From positions 62,001 through 126,000 of the forward strand of contig NZ_JBHZSP010000007.1 in assembly GCF_043643765.1 (NCBI RefSeq): DNA of 64,000 bases. The letters run 5' to 3'. The position numbers were made by a program, and so were the translations under genes. Under the pieces are notes generated by a model. It was not told where the DNA came from. It did not search any database and saw only the letters and a list, made by a program, of their open reading frames with translations. Below, in pieces: positions 8,506-16,277 of this stretch (within the stretch, counting starts at the first letter, position 1; each line of letters begins with the position of its first letter). The DNA is from Marinomonas posidonica_A. Lineage in GTDB: Bacteria; Pseudomonadota; Gammaproteobacteria; Pseudomonadales; Marinomonadaceae.

Positions 8506-8688
8506 TTAGTGTTGTGACGCTGACTTGAAAGGACGAGCAATGGTTAGACCAGTGAAAAATGCTTTGACACGAGACGTCACTTTTTTGATTGCTTGTGCGT
8601 AGTAAGCACGGCGAAGTTCGTAAGCTTTTTCTACATAAAAGTCAGCGTCTAGGTTACCGAAAGCATCGTATTTGTAATCGTTTTTCAT
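8506..8688 (-). CDS. Small 60-residue protein, possibly RSP_7527-like
   Basis: A 60-codon gene preceded by a strong ribosome binding site, AGGAGA, 7 nt before its ATG, which is why I accept it despite its size. The N-terminus is acidic and aromatic (YDAFGNLDADFYVEKA), followed by ELRRAYYAQAIKKV and a basic, partly amphipathic tail. The pattern 'YDxFGNLDxxFYVxxAxxLR' reminds me of the RSP_7527 family of short proteobacterial proteins, but I cannot confirm this. There is no signal peptide. It is flanked by the EAL-GGDEF gene and the pobR-like gene, all on the minus strand but well spaced. Function unknown. Confidence 0.7.
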   Translation of the reverse strand: MKNDYKYDAFGNLDADFYVEKAYELRRAYYAQAIKKVTSRVKAFFTGLTIARPFKSASQH

Positions 8689-8795
8689 AGTGTATCTCCT
8701 GAAATATTGAAGTTTGTTTTTACACTACGAATTATAAAATTTGACCAATTATTCAGCAAACGATCAATTTTCAGCTAATAGGTTAGAAAAACTCA

Positions 8796-9689
8796 TCAAA
8801 TAGAGGTTTGGTTGCTCAACACGCGAAACTTACCTGGTGGCATGCCGGTAGCACGTTTAAAAAAACGAGAGAAATAGCCAGGATCTTTAAAGCCTAAATC
8901 ATAACTGATTTCATCCACTGAGCGAGCGGTGTAAATTAAGCTGCGTTTCGCTTCAATTAGCAGTCTTTCATGCGCTAGTGCTAGCACACTCTTATTAAAT
9001 GAGGCTTTGCTTAATCGGTTTAAACGGCTGGTGGAGGTACTGAGAGCTTGAGCGTAATCTTGTGTGCTCCAGTGCTTTCGAAAATGGCTTTCTATTAATT
9101 CTTTTAGCCTTTGTATGCGGCTACTTTCAGTCACTTCCGTCGAACTTTCATCACCGTTATTTTGCTGTTGGCGATGTAGAATGAGCAAAATGGCTTTGAT
9201 CAGATATTCGCTCATCAAAGCACGGTCTTCTCGAATGTAGAAAGACTCACTTTCCAGTTGTTGAATCAATGGCCATAGCTCTGAAAAGCTATTACGGTTG
9301 CCATTAAAATTAATATGACAGGCTTGGCTCAGTAATGGTTTGATGAATTTTGCAGCTTTTTCCTGGTAAGCGTCTTCGAGTAACGGCTCCGCGATGCTAA
9401 TGACCCGCCCGTCGGTATCTGGCGCGAAATGGAAGCTGTGCACGACGCCTGCTGGTACGATGATGGCCCAAGCGCCCAGTAAAATTTGTTGTTGATCGTC
9501 TAGTTGGACCTTGGCTTGTCCTGACTTTAGGATCAAAATTTGGAACAGCTGGGCATGTCGATGAGGGCTGATTTTCCAGCCGAGATTGCTGCTTCTGTCT
9601 TCTATGTCTTCAATATGGAAAAACTCTGGATCATTAATCCAACTGGACTCTCCATACAAACCAAAGTGTGGAATCTGATTTTTTTTCAT
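8796..9689 (-). CDS. pobR: AraC-family regulator, PobR-like
   Basis: A 297-residue transcription factor divergent from pobA. Residues about 20-120 form a cupin-like sensor domain; HRHAQLFQILILKSG is typical of AraC-type regulators that bind aromatic acids. The C-terminal about 100 residues hold two helix-turn-helix motifs, with SRLNRLSKASFNKSV and DLGFKDPGYFSRFFKRATG. Its position head-to-head with 4-hydroxybenzoate hydroxylase makes it the likely 4-hydroxybenzoate-responsive activator. The symbol is assigned from context; PobR proteins in other genera can belong to different families. Confidence 0.82.
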   Translation of the reverse strand: MKKNQIPHFGLYGESSWINDPEFFHIEDIEDRSSNLGWKISPHRHAQLFQILILKSGQAKVQLDDQQQILLGAWAIIVPAGVVHSFHFAPDTDGRVISIAEPLLEDAYQEKAAKFIKPLLSQACHINFNGNRNSFSELWPLIQQLESESFYIREDRALMSEYLIKAILLILHRQQQNNGDESSTEVTESSRIQRLKELIESHFRKHWSTQDYAQALSTSTSRLNRLSKASFNKSVLALAHERLLIEAKRSLIYTARSVDEISYDLGFKDPGYFSRFFKRATGMPPGKFRVLSNQTSI

Positions 9690-9805
9690 AAGCTATTTTT
9701 ACATTTTTATTTTTATAAGCTGAATTTTATATTGCTTAAAATAGGATGGAAAGCCAACAATAATAAGGCTTTTACATAAAAAAGATATTTTCACTCTATT
9801 CTTCT

Positions 9806-9834
9806 TTGATCAAAAAGTACAATTTTTTGATCAT
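9806..9834. promoter_or_regulatory. Candidate PobR operator (paired TTGATCA motifs)
   Basis: TTGATCAA at 9806-9813 and TTGATCAT at 9827-9834 lie 21 bp apart (two helical turns) in the 263-bp region between the pobR-like gene and pobA. A third GATCAAA-like copy lies nearer pobA, around 9876. Helical phasing in a divergent promoter region fits a dimeric AraC-type activator. The assignment is inference. Confidence 0.4.
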
Positions 9835-9952
9835 TTTTCACCTAACCAAGAGACCTCTTGGCTTCTATGATGAAGATCAAATAGTGCTGTTATTTAGTAT
9901 AGAGTCTAAAAAGCCAGCACCAAACAAAAACAATAAATGAAGGTGAGAGAGC

Positions 9953-11149
9953 ATGAAAACTCAAGTGGCAATTATTGGGGCAGGTCCTTCAGGGCTATTG
10001 CTGGGACAGCTTCTTGCAAAGCAAGGTATTGATAACGTTATTATTGAACGTGCTTCTGGCGAGTATATATTGGGCCGTATTCGTGCCGGTGTATTGGAGC
10101 AGGGCATGACTGACTTGCTACGAGAGGCGGGTGTTGGCGAGCGTATGGATCGGGAAGGTCAGGTTCATAAAGGGGTTGAGCTCGCCTTTAACAATAAGCG
10201 CGTACAGATTGAGTTAGAAAAGCTTACCGGTGGTAATACGGTTATGGTGTATGGCCAAACGGAAGTGACTCGCGACTTGATGGAAGCTCGAGCTGAGAAA
10301 GGCTTAACGACCTATTATGAATCCAGTAATGTGGTATTGCATGATGTGAAATCGGCAACCCCTTACGTTACCTTTGAACAGGATGGCAAAGAGCATCGTT
10401 TGGATTGTGATTACATCGCAGGTTGTGATGGCTTCCATGGGGTGTCTCGTCAAACCATTCCAGAGTCATCTCGTAAAGAATTTGAGCGCGTGTATCCATT
10501 TGGTTGGCTTGGTATCTTGTCTGACACACCACCTGTGAATGATGAGCTGATCTATTGTAAAACCGATCGAGGTTTTGCCATGACCAGCATGCGCTCAGCG
10601 ACTCGTTCACGTTACTACATTCAAGTACCGCTGACGGACAAGGTAGAAGATTGGAGTGATGACGATTTTTGGACGGAACTTAAGAATCGCTTGCCAGATG
10701 ATGTGGCTGAAAGATTGGTGACGGGCCCAAGCATTGAAAAAAGCATTGCTCCTTTGCGTTCTTTTGTATGTGAGCCTATGCAGTACGGTAATTTGTTTCT
10801 TGTCGGCGACGCGGCGCACATTGTGCCACCAACTGGGGCGAAAGGTTTGAACTTAGCGGCCTCGGATGTAGCGACCCTGAATAAAATTATGACCCGAGTG
10901 TATAAAGAAGGCGATAAAGAGTGCATCAATCAATACTCTGAAATTTGTCTACGTAGAGTCTGGCACGGTGAGCGTTTCTCTTGGTGGATGACCAATATGT
11001 TGCATGACTTTAGTGATGAAGGCAGTAAAGACGCTGAAACTCATGAGCGATTCATGAGTTCGGAGTTGAATTTTTATACCGATACAGAAGAAGGTCGTCG
11101 AGTCATTGCCATGCAATACGTTGGCTTGCCTTATGAAGACCTAAAATAA
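9953..11149 (+). CDS. pobA: 4-hydroxybenzoate 3-monooxygenase
   Basis: A 398-residue FAD-dependent aromatic hydroxylase that converts 4-hydroxybenzoate to protocatechuate with NADPH and oxygen. The N-terminal dinucleotide fold GAGPSGLLLG is present, as is the class A monooxygenase motif CDYIAGCDGFHGVSR. The second FAD motif is FLVGDAAHIVPPTGAKGLN. Length matches the roughly 394-residue Pseudomonas enzyme. The ATG is preceded by GGTGAGAGAGC, a reasonable ribosome binding site. It is a single gene ended by a strong terminator. The downstream protocatechuate pathway is not in this window, so ring cleavage genes must lie elsewhere. Confidence 0.96.
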   Translation: MKTQVAIIGAGPSGLLLGQLLAKQGIDNVIIERASGEYILGRIRAGVLEQGMTDLLREAGVGERMDREGQVHKGVELAFNNKRVQIELEKLTGGNTVMVYGQTEVTRDLMEARAEKGLTTYYESSNVVLHDVKSATPYVTFEQDGKEHRLDCDYIAGCDGFHGVSRQTIPESSRKEFERVYPFGWLGILSDTPPVNDELIYCKTDRGFAMTSMRSATRSRYYIQVPLTDKVEDWSDDDFWTELKNRLPDDVAERLVTGPSIEKSIAPLRSFVCEPMQYGNLFLVGDAAHIVPPTGAKGLNLAASDVATLNKIMTRVYKEGDKECINQYSEICLRRVWHGERFSWWMTNMLHDFSDEGSKDAETHERFMSSELNFYTDTEEGRRVIAMQYVGLPYEDLK

Positions 11150-11191
11150 TTCGCTGAAAGTCCTATGATGGCATTGAACATGCTCTTAAAA

Positions 11192-11225
11192 CAAAAAACG
11201 ACTCCCGAAGTGAGTCGTTTTTTTA
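11192..11225 (+). terminator. Rho-independent terminator of pobA
   Basis: AACGACTC (11197-11204) pairs with GAGTCGTT (11212-11219), loop of 7 nt, followed by a run of T. The A-run on the left means it could also serve the convergent lipoprotein operon. Confidence 0.88.
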
Positions 11226-11240
11226 TGCCAGTAAAATGTT

Positions 11241-12260
11241 TTATTCTAAACGTGTTAGCCAAGTGAACATGGCGCTAATGGCTTGTTTCGACCAATTCGT
11301 GGTGGCGGCATCTGCGGCTCTTTGTGCGTCTTTAGCAATGCCTCGGGCACTGACTGTCCAAGAGGCCAAGCGAGCATTATTTGGACCAAATAAGGCAAGG
11401 CTGCCTTCTTCAAACACATAATGACGTCCAGATTGCTGTTCGCTGTGTTGGCTGGTATTGCTCTCTAAACGGAACAAGGCTGGGCTTTTTGGCGTCATAC
11501 CAAACTCAGATAAAGCACTGGCGAGGGCATTGGCTTGCTGTGTCTTTGAAGGGTCAACACCGTAGCTCAACAGCGCTTGATTAAGTTGTTGTTCAATGCT
11601 GATCACCTCATCACTGGCACGACCGGCTAAAGTGCGCTCTGTTGAATAGAGTTGTAATTCTTCGACATAAGATTGGCGTTGTGCAAAAGCGGGTATCAAT
11701 CGCATATAGGTTTGCCAATCCGCTGGCGCAGCGTCTTCACCGAGTCGTGTGGTGAGCGATTCTGCGTTGTTGATAATGCTCAAATCAAGATCGTGAATGG
11801 CACTTTTGAGTCGGCTAACAATGCGAGAGCGATCAATGGATTGCAAGGCGTACACATATTGATTGCCAGCGTACCTCTCTTCATTCGTGGCTTGTTCTAA
11901 CTCAATGGGGGCGGTGGCCACTTGTGTGTAAGCCGTTTGTACTTTTGATACTTGCTCTTTGCCGTTGCTAGACGAGACTTGGGTGTTTTGCGTATTGATT
12001 TGACTGACTTGAGTCGTCAGCTGTTGAGCAATTTGCGCATTGCCATTTTGTTCAGCCTGACTAAAGGCTAAAGCAAGATTGTCTATTTTAGGCGCACTGC
12101 CAACACCATAAAGATGTGTTTGGCTTTGAGGTGGCGAGCTGACCCAGCTTGGTAGCGTTTCTGCATCTTTAGACGATTGATTGAAACTACTGAAACACCC
12201 CGAAAGACTGGCGGCTAAGCCAGTCATAAAGAGGCATTGTATGACTGAGTGTTTCGTCAT
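11241..12260 (-). CDS. LPP20-family outer-membrane lipoprotein
   Basis: A 339-residue putative lipoprotein. Its signal peptide ends in the lipobox LSGC, with acylated Cys22. The segment after it, WVSSPPQSQTHLYGVGSAP, followed by an Ala/Gln-rich stretch, is characteristic of LPP20-type lipoproteins. A C-terminal GSLALFGPNNARLASW segment follows. It is last in an operon with COG3014 and lpoB, and its start overlaps the lpoB stop by one base (TAATG). The three-gene arrangement recurs in marine gammaproteobacteria from memory. An envelope role linked to peptidoglycan synthase activation is likely, but its biochemical activity is unknown. Confidence 0.75.
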   Translation of the reverse strand: MTKHSVIQCLFMTGLAASLSGCFSSFNQSSKDAETLPSWVSSPPQSQTHLYGVGSAPKIDNLALAFSQAEQNGNAQIAQQLTTQVSQINTQNTQVSSSNGKEQVSKVQTAYTQVATAPIELEQATNEERYAGNQYVYALQSIDRSRIVSRLKSAIHDLDLSIINNAESLTTRLGEDAAPADWQTYMRLIPAFAQRQSYVEELQLYSTERTLAGRASDEVISIEQQLNQALLSYGVDPSKTQQANALASALSEFGMTPKSPALFRLESNTSQHSEQQSGRHYVFEEGSLALFGPNNARLASWTVSARGIAKDAQRAADAATTNWSKQAISAMFTWLTRLE

Positions 12261-12889
12261 TAAAAGAAACCTTTGTCAGCCAGTTTTTTGATTTTCTTTT
12301 GACCATTCCATACTTCGCGATTAGTGGTCATGTCGATCAGTTTGAGGTCTACTTGATAGAAGCTGACACGTTGTTCGCCATTTGAGTCCACAATGGAATT
12401 AATGGTGCCAGAGAGGGCAAAGCCTGCTCCTTGTTCTAGGCCAAACTCAGCCGCTGTTCCAGATGCCGCATTGAGCTCTTGGTCTTCTCGTTCACCGCGA
12501 ACATCGTCACGTTCTGCCCCAGAGACCACAAAATCTACCTTCCCTGAACGAATGAGACTGCGTTTGATGTCATTGATAAAAGTATCAACTGGAATGTGTT
12601 CGGAGGACTTGTTACGAATGGATTGAACAATAACCGTTGGATTGCCTTTTTGGTTGAAGTTGAAATCTCGGAACCAAGGGAAGGTCAGCATATCTGTCAT
12701 CATTTCTTCGGCCACAAGACGAGAGTCTGTGTCGTTCCAACGGTCTGATAAAGCAACTTCTTCGTTATCACCAAGACGTTTAACACTGCCGCTTGAACAG
12801 GCCGTGAGTAACAATGCCATAAATAGGGTAAATACAGTGCGACAAGAGAAGGCTTTCCGTGTCACTGATGTTAATGGTTGAATATTCAT
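12260..12889 (-). CDS. lpoB: Penicillin-binding protein activator LpoB
   Basis: A 209-residue outer-membrane lipoprotein with lipobox LLTAC (Cys31). LpoB reaches through the periplasm to stimulate the peptidoglycan synthase PBP1b. The mature domain shows LpoB features: ALSDRWNDTDSRLVAEEM, NPTVIVQSIRNKSSEHIPVDTFINDI, and the closing REVWNGQKKIKKLADKG. Length agrees with E. coli LpoB (213). It overlaps the downstream LPP20-type gene by one base and follows the COG3014 gene by 64 bp. Confidence 0.92.
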   Translation of the reverse strand: MNIQPLTSVTRKAFSCRTVFTLFMALLLTACSSGSVKRLGDNEEVALSDRWNDTDSRLVAEEMMTDMLTFPWFRDFNFNQKGNPTVIVQSIRNKSSEHIPVDTFINDIKRSLIRSGKVDFVVSGAERDDVRGEREDQELNAASGTAAEFGLEQGAGFALSGTINSIVDSNGEQRVSFYQVDLKLIDMTTNREVWNGQKKIKKLADKGFF

Positions 12890-12953
12890 AGTCTTTTTCC
12901 TTACATCACCTTAATAGGAGCTGAGTGAGTCCGCTCTGGTTAGTTTAATTCAT

Positions 12954-14627
12954 TTAATATGGGTTGCGTAGATTCCATACTTTTATTTTGTTGGCTTTCA
13001 AAGAGGTCTCGCCAAGCGAAAATTGTTTGCCATTGGTTTCATAAGTTGGTTGGTACTTTCCTGCTTTTAGCGGTGTTCGGGTTAAACGAACTTGTGCTGG
13101 TAGTGTTAACCAGTTTCGAGTGTCGGCGGCCGATGTGGCTAAAACCGATATTTGACCAATAAAATTGAGCAACATAGCCGCGCCTTCGTCTTGCACTTCT
13201 GATGTGATGCGAAATGCTAGCCAGCTGCGAATGAACTCACGAATCATGCTTTCGTATATGTCCCTTTGGGCATTCGCTAGTTGTTCTTGAAAAGCGATGT
13301 CGGCTAAGGAAGTCATGCGTAAACTGTCAGTCTTTTCAATTTGCTTGGAGACGGTTAAGTGAGTGTCATGTTGATCGAGTGTAAAGCGACGATAGTAGGG
13401 TACGGTAACTCGAATGTTCTGCTGTGTGAGCAAGGTATCAATATTGGATTGTTCCAGTTGCTGCCAGATTCCTGAACCAAGGATGACGCGTTTGGTGAAT
13501 ACGCCTGAAAAAGCGCCCCAAGCCCCGCCGGCTTTGTAATTGGCAATCATATTCAGCGGGTTGATGTCAGCATACACCATGGTAAACCAACGAAATGCAT
13601 CGTTGTCTTCCATCCTTCCGCCACCATGTAATGGTTCTAGTACCAGAGAGTATGCCCAAGGTTCGGCGTATAAAAGGAGTGACATTTCGCTTTTGTCGGG
13701 CACAAAGCCTTGGTGCTCAAGTACCACGAGTTCCGCACTGTCTGGTTGATAGGTCTGCAGTGTTTCCTGCATGTCAGGAGACAATTTGGCTTGGATCGTT
13801 TGCGCTATTTCCGCGGCCTCGAAGCCTGTTTTTTTCATCATACGGATGGTATCTAACCAAGCGCGTTCTGCAGTGACAGCGGGTAGATTGTATTGTTCCG
13901 CATAGCCATTTTGATAAAGCTCAGCGGCTTTTTGATAGCTGATACGAGCATCATCGTACTCGTCGCTAATTTCGTATTGTAAGCCTTCCATATATCGTGC
14001 CCAAGCATCGTCACGATATAGAAATTTGTCTCGATCTAAACGTCCTGTGTAAAAACGACTTAACCAGGAGATGGCTTTTTCATAAAAAGCCTGGTCTTTT
14101 TTAGCATCGAGTTGTTCATAACTTGGCGTTTGAGCACGGATCTCATTAAGCTTGATGTCAATGCGGCGGGCTTCAACTAAAGCAGAGTCTAATAATTGTC
14201 GTTGTTTTGTTAATGACTCTGCTTGCTCGGCTAGGGCGAGGTAGTTAAGCGATTTTAAATAACTAATGTAGACCCGTTCGACTCCGGAGCCGCGGTAATT
14301 ACTTTGTCGTGGGTTTGAGATGAGTGCCCAAGTACGATTTGATAAGCTTTCTTCGAGGAAGGTATCACTCAACCTTTCGGCTTTTTCAAGCAGCGCATTA
14401 CTGCGTTCAAAGTCACCTTGATTTTGCGCTAAACTGCCTATCTCCATATAGTAAAGCAATTGGTCTTGTGAATTGTTCAAGGCGTCAGTGAGGTTGTCCT
14501 CAGCGGCTTTCCATTCACCTTGCTTGGCATGTGATAATCCAACTTCTATGTCATCTCGGTAAGTCGCACAGCCAGATAATAAGGTGGTGATGATCAAACA
14601 GACAAAACAAGTTAACAGCTGGTTCAC
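12954..14627 (-). CDS. COG3014-type lipoprotein with TPR-like N-terminus
   Basis: A 557-residue putative lipoprotein starting with GTG at 14627. The ribosome binding site AAGGGA lies 7 nt upstream, inside the end of the small CPYC gene. The signal peptide ends LLSGC (Cys20). Residues about 25-270 are alpha-helical with tetratricopeptide-like spacing, for example GLSHAKQGEWKAAEDNLTDA and ARISYQKAAELYQNGY. The C-terminal half is unlike any fold I recognise. It matches the COG3014 'uncharacterised' group that co-occurs with LpoB and LPP20-like lipoproteins. It may scaffold an envelope complex; this is inferred from context only. Confidence 0.75.
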   Translation of the reverse strand: MNQLLTCFVCLIITTLLSGCATYRDDIEVGLSHAKQGEWKAAEDNLTDALNNSQDQLLYYMEIGSLAQNQGDFERSNALLEKAERLSDTFLEESLSNRTWALISNPRQSNYRGSGVERVYISYLKSLNYLALAEQAESLTKQRQLLDSALVEARRIDIKLNEIRAQTPSYEQLDAKKDQAFYEKAISWLSRFYTGRLDRDKFLYRDDAWARYMEGLQYEISDEYDDARISYQKAAELYQNGYAEQYNLPAVTAERAWLDTIRMMKKTGFEAAEIAQTIQAKLSPDMQETLQTYQPDSAELVVLEHQGFVPDKSEMSLLLYAEPWAYSLVLEPLHGGGRMEDNDAFRWFTMVYADINPLNMIANYKAGGAWGAFSGVFTKRVILGSGIWQQLEQSNIDTLLTQQNIRVTVPYYRRFTLDQHDTHLTVSKQIEKTDSLRMTSLADIAFQEQLANAQRDIYESMIREFIRSWLAFRITSEVQDEGAAMLLNFIGQISVLATSAADTRNWLTLPAQVRLTRTPLKAGKYQPTYETNGKQFSLGETSLKANKIKVWNLRNPY

Positions 14628-14628
14628 T

Positions 14629-14751
14629 CTACATCCCTTTTGCCAAAAACTGATTTACCACTAGGAGTCCAAACAGAGCGAAACAAGCTAAATACAATAA
14701 TAGCCATCGTGCTTTTAGACAATATGGGCAAGGCTTCTTTTTCTTTCTCAT
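14629..14751 (-). CDS. Small single-pass membrane protein with CPYC motif
   Basis: A short gene encoding 40 residues from the ATG at 14751 (44 if read from 14763). GGAAG lies 5 nt before the 14751 ATG, which favours that start. The protein reads as a basic cap RKKKK, then PCPYC, then a hydrophobic helix WLLLYLACFALFGLLVV and a short polar tail. The stop is 1 bp before the GTG of the COG3014 gene, and that gene's ribosome binding site lies within this ORF, so the two are translationally coupled. The two Cys could bind metal, be redox active, or be lipidated. I recognise no family. Confidence 0.62.
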   Translation of the reverse strand: MRKKKKPCPYCLKARWLLLYLACFALFGLLVVNQFLAKGM

Positions 14752-14810
14752 CACAGCTTCCATTTGAGATATTGATCAGACCTTATAAGTAAAAGGTTTT
14801 CTTATGCTAT

Positions 14811-14841
14811 AAAAAAAGGAGGCGCATGGCCTCCTTTTTTT
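14811..14841. terminator. Bidirectional terminator downstream of secB
   Basis: GGAGGC (14818-14823) pairs with GCCTCC (14829-14834) around a 5-nt loop, flanked by seven A on one side and a T-run on the other. It ends the secB transcript on the minus strand. Confidence 0.88.
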
Positions 14842-14873
14842 ACACGAACTTGAATCAAGTTCAAATGTGTTTG

Positions 14874-15347
14874 TTACTGAGCCGTTTCGCCTTGCTGCTT
14901 TTGTAGGCTTTCCACATACAGTGCATCAAAGTTGATTGGCGCTAGCATGATCGCAGGGAAGCTGCCTTTTACGACCATTGCATCGATGTTTTCACGAGCG
15001 TATGGGAAAAGAGTAGCAGGGCAAAAAGCGCCAAGAGCATGGTGTAACTGTTGCTCATCCAGTCCAGAAATCACAAATAGACCACCTTGTTGAACTTGAA
15101 CTAGGTAGCCTGTTTCGCCGTTGTTTTTCACTGTTACGGTAATTTCGAGCACTACTTCGTAAACATTTTCACCAACTTGGCGGCTTTTCGTGTTTAATTC
15201 TAGACCAACTTCTGGTTTCCACTCTTCTTGGAAAATCATCGGTGCGCGAGGTGATTCGAAAGAGATGTCTTTCAAAAAGACACGTTGTAGAGACAGTTGT
15301 GGTGTTTGCGCTTCTTGTGTTTCTTGAGTTGCCGCTGTATCAGACAT
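14874..15347 (-). CDS. secB: Protein-export chaperone SecB
   Basis: A 157-residue cytosolic tetrameric chaperone that holds preproteins unfolded and hands them to SecA. Diagnostic features are SLQRVFLKDISFESPRAP near the N-terminus, the GGLFVISG-like strand, and ALGAFCPATLFPYARENID. The length is typical (155 in E. coli). It is downstream of grxC and yibN in the conserved yibN-grxC-secB order, with its own terminator. The ATG is preceded by AAGGAAC. Confidence 0.96.
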   Translation of the reverse strand: MSDTAATQETQEAQTPQLSLQRVFLKDISFESPRAPMIFQEEWKPEVGLELNTKSRQVGENVYEVVLEITVTVKNNGETGYLVQVQQGGLFVISGLDEQQLHHALGAFCPATLFPYARENIDAMVVKGSFPAIMLAPINFDALYVESLQKQQGETAQ

Positions 15348-15417
15348 GCTTGTTCCTTGTTTAAATCATTTCACGTTGTTATTTGGTTTTTATGTTGCTG
15401 GTGTTTTTGAGCGTGTT

Positions 15418-15672
15418 CTATTGAGACAATAAAATGTCTAATTTTTGTTCACGTTCAAGGGCGAAAAGATCATCGCAGCCGCCAATGTGTTGTTCACCAA
15501 TCCAAATTTGTGGAACGGTGTGACGGCCACTTTTTTCCATCATCTCTTGTCGTAGAGCACGCTCGCCGTCGACACGGATTTCATTAAACGCCACGTCTTT
15601 TGTGTTTAAAAGTTGTTTTGCTCGGACACAAAAAGGGCAGTAATCACTTGAGTAGATAGTCACAGTGGCCAT
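15418..15672 (-). CDS. grxC: Glutaredoxin 3
   Basis: An 84-residue class I glutaredoxin with the dithiol active site CPFC (residues about 12-15). The GSH-binding elements TVPQIWIGEQHIGGCDDL are present. It reduces disulfides and glutathionylated proteins using glutathione. It sits 9 bp after the rhodanese gene and before secB, the order found in E. coli (yibN-grxC-secB). Confidence 0.95.
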   Translation of the reverse strand: MATVTIYSSDYCPFCVRAKQLLNTKDVAFNEIRVDGERALRQEMMEKSGRHTVPQIWIGEQHIGGCDDLFALEREQKLDILLSQ

Positions 15673-15681
15673 AATTTCACA

Positions 15682-16101
15682 TTAACCTTTCACTAATGGC
15701 AGGTTCGACGATTGCCATTCAGCAATGCCGCCTTGCATCTTATAAACCTTGCTATAACCTTGTTTCTTAAGGTCTTTAGCGCTAGGGCCAGCCGTAATTC
15801 CTGACTTGCACACCAAGATAATGGGGGCATCTTTGTGTTTCTCAAGACGATGTAAGTTGTCTTTCATTTTCGTCGCAGGAATGCTGATTGCGCCAGTGAT
15901 ATGACCAGCGTTAAATTCTTTCTCGGTACGAATGTCGACAACAACGGCTTCTTCATTATTCATCAAAGTGGTGGCCACCGCAGGTGTTACGCCTTGAGCA
16001 CCGCCTTTTTGTTCAACAAAAATCAAGGTAATCAGGATGGCGAAAAAAACCGCGACCATTTCCCAGTGGTTGATCGAAAATTCAATAAGTTGATTCATCA
16101 T
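15682..16101 (-). CDS. yibN: Membrane-anchored rhodanese-like protein (YibN)
   Basis: Rhodanese-domain protein of 139 residues when started at MMNQLIEF (16101). A TATAAT box sits where the longer GTG-start frame (16140) would begin, so that longer frame is unlikely to be translated. Residues about 10-28 form one transmembrane helix. The rhodanese domain follows with VVVDIRTEKEFNAGHITGA and the active-site loop VCKSGITAG, whose Cys would carry the persulfide. It resembles E. coli YibN in architecture and in position ahead of grxC-secB, but it keeps an active-site Cys. Physiological acceptor unknown. Confidence 0.87.
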   Translation of the reverse strand: MMNQLIEFSINHWEMVAVFFAILITLIFVEQKGGAQGVTPAVATTLMNNEEAVVVDIRTEKEFNAGHITGAISIPATKMKDNLHRLEKHKDAPIILVCKSGITAGPSAKDLKKQGYSKVYKMQGGIAEWQSSNLPLVKG

Positions 16102-16131
16102 AATAGTAAAGCCCATGTTTAAACTGCGAGC

Positions 16132-16137
16132 ATTATA
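16132..16137 (-). promoter_or_regulatory. Candidate -10 box of the yibN-grxC-secB operon
   Basis: A perfect TATAAT on the minus strand lies about 31 nt upstream of the chosen yibN start. No good -35 is visible at 16-18 bp, so this is a partial promoter call. Confidence 0.45.
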
Positions 16138-16201
16138 CACGGCAAGATGAATCGGTACATACTCTCATGAGTCTTGAAAGGCGCAAATTGGGTGATTGCA
16201 G

Positions 16202-16276
16202 AATAGGCTCGAAAAACACTCAGCTATTTCGAGCCTATTTTAGAGTCGACACGGATAAAAATGCGTGTTTTATCCG
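16202..16276. terminator. Two adjacent hairpins between the DUF1338 gene and yibN
   Basis: AATAGGCTCGAAA (16202-16214) pairs perfectly with TTTCGAGCCTATT (16227-16239). A second stem, GGATAAAA with TTTTATCC, lies at about 16253-16275, immediately after the DUF1338 stop. On the minus strand these would end the DUF1338 transcript before the yibN promoter. Neither has a long T-run, so strength is uncertain. Confidence 0.55.
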
Positions 16277-16277
16277 G

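Noticed and set aside
16102..16140. GTG at 16140 as the start of the rhodanese-like protein
   Set aside because: The added codons cover a perfect TATAAT, which is better explained as the operon's -10 box; MMNQLIEF aligns with the YibN membrane anchor.
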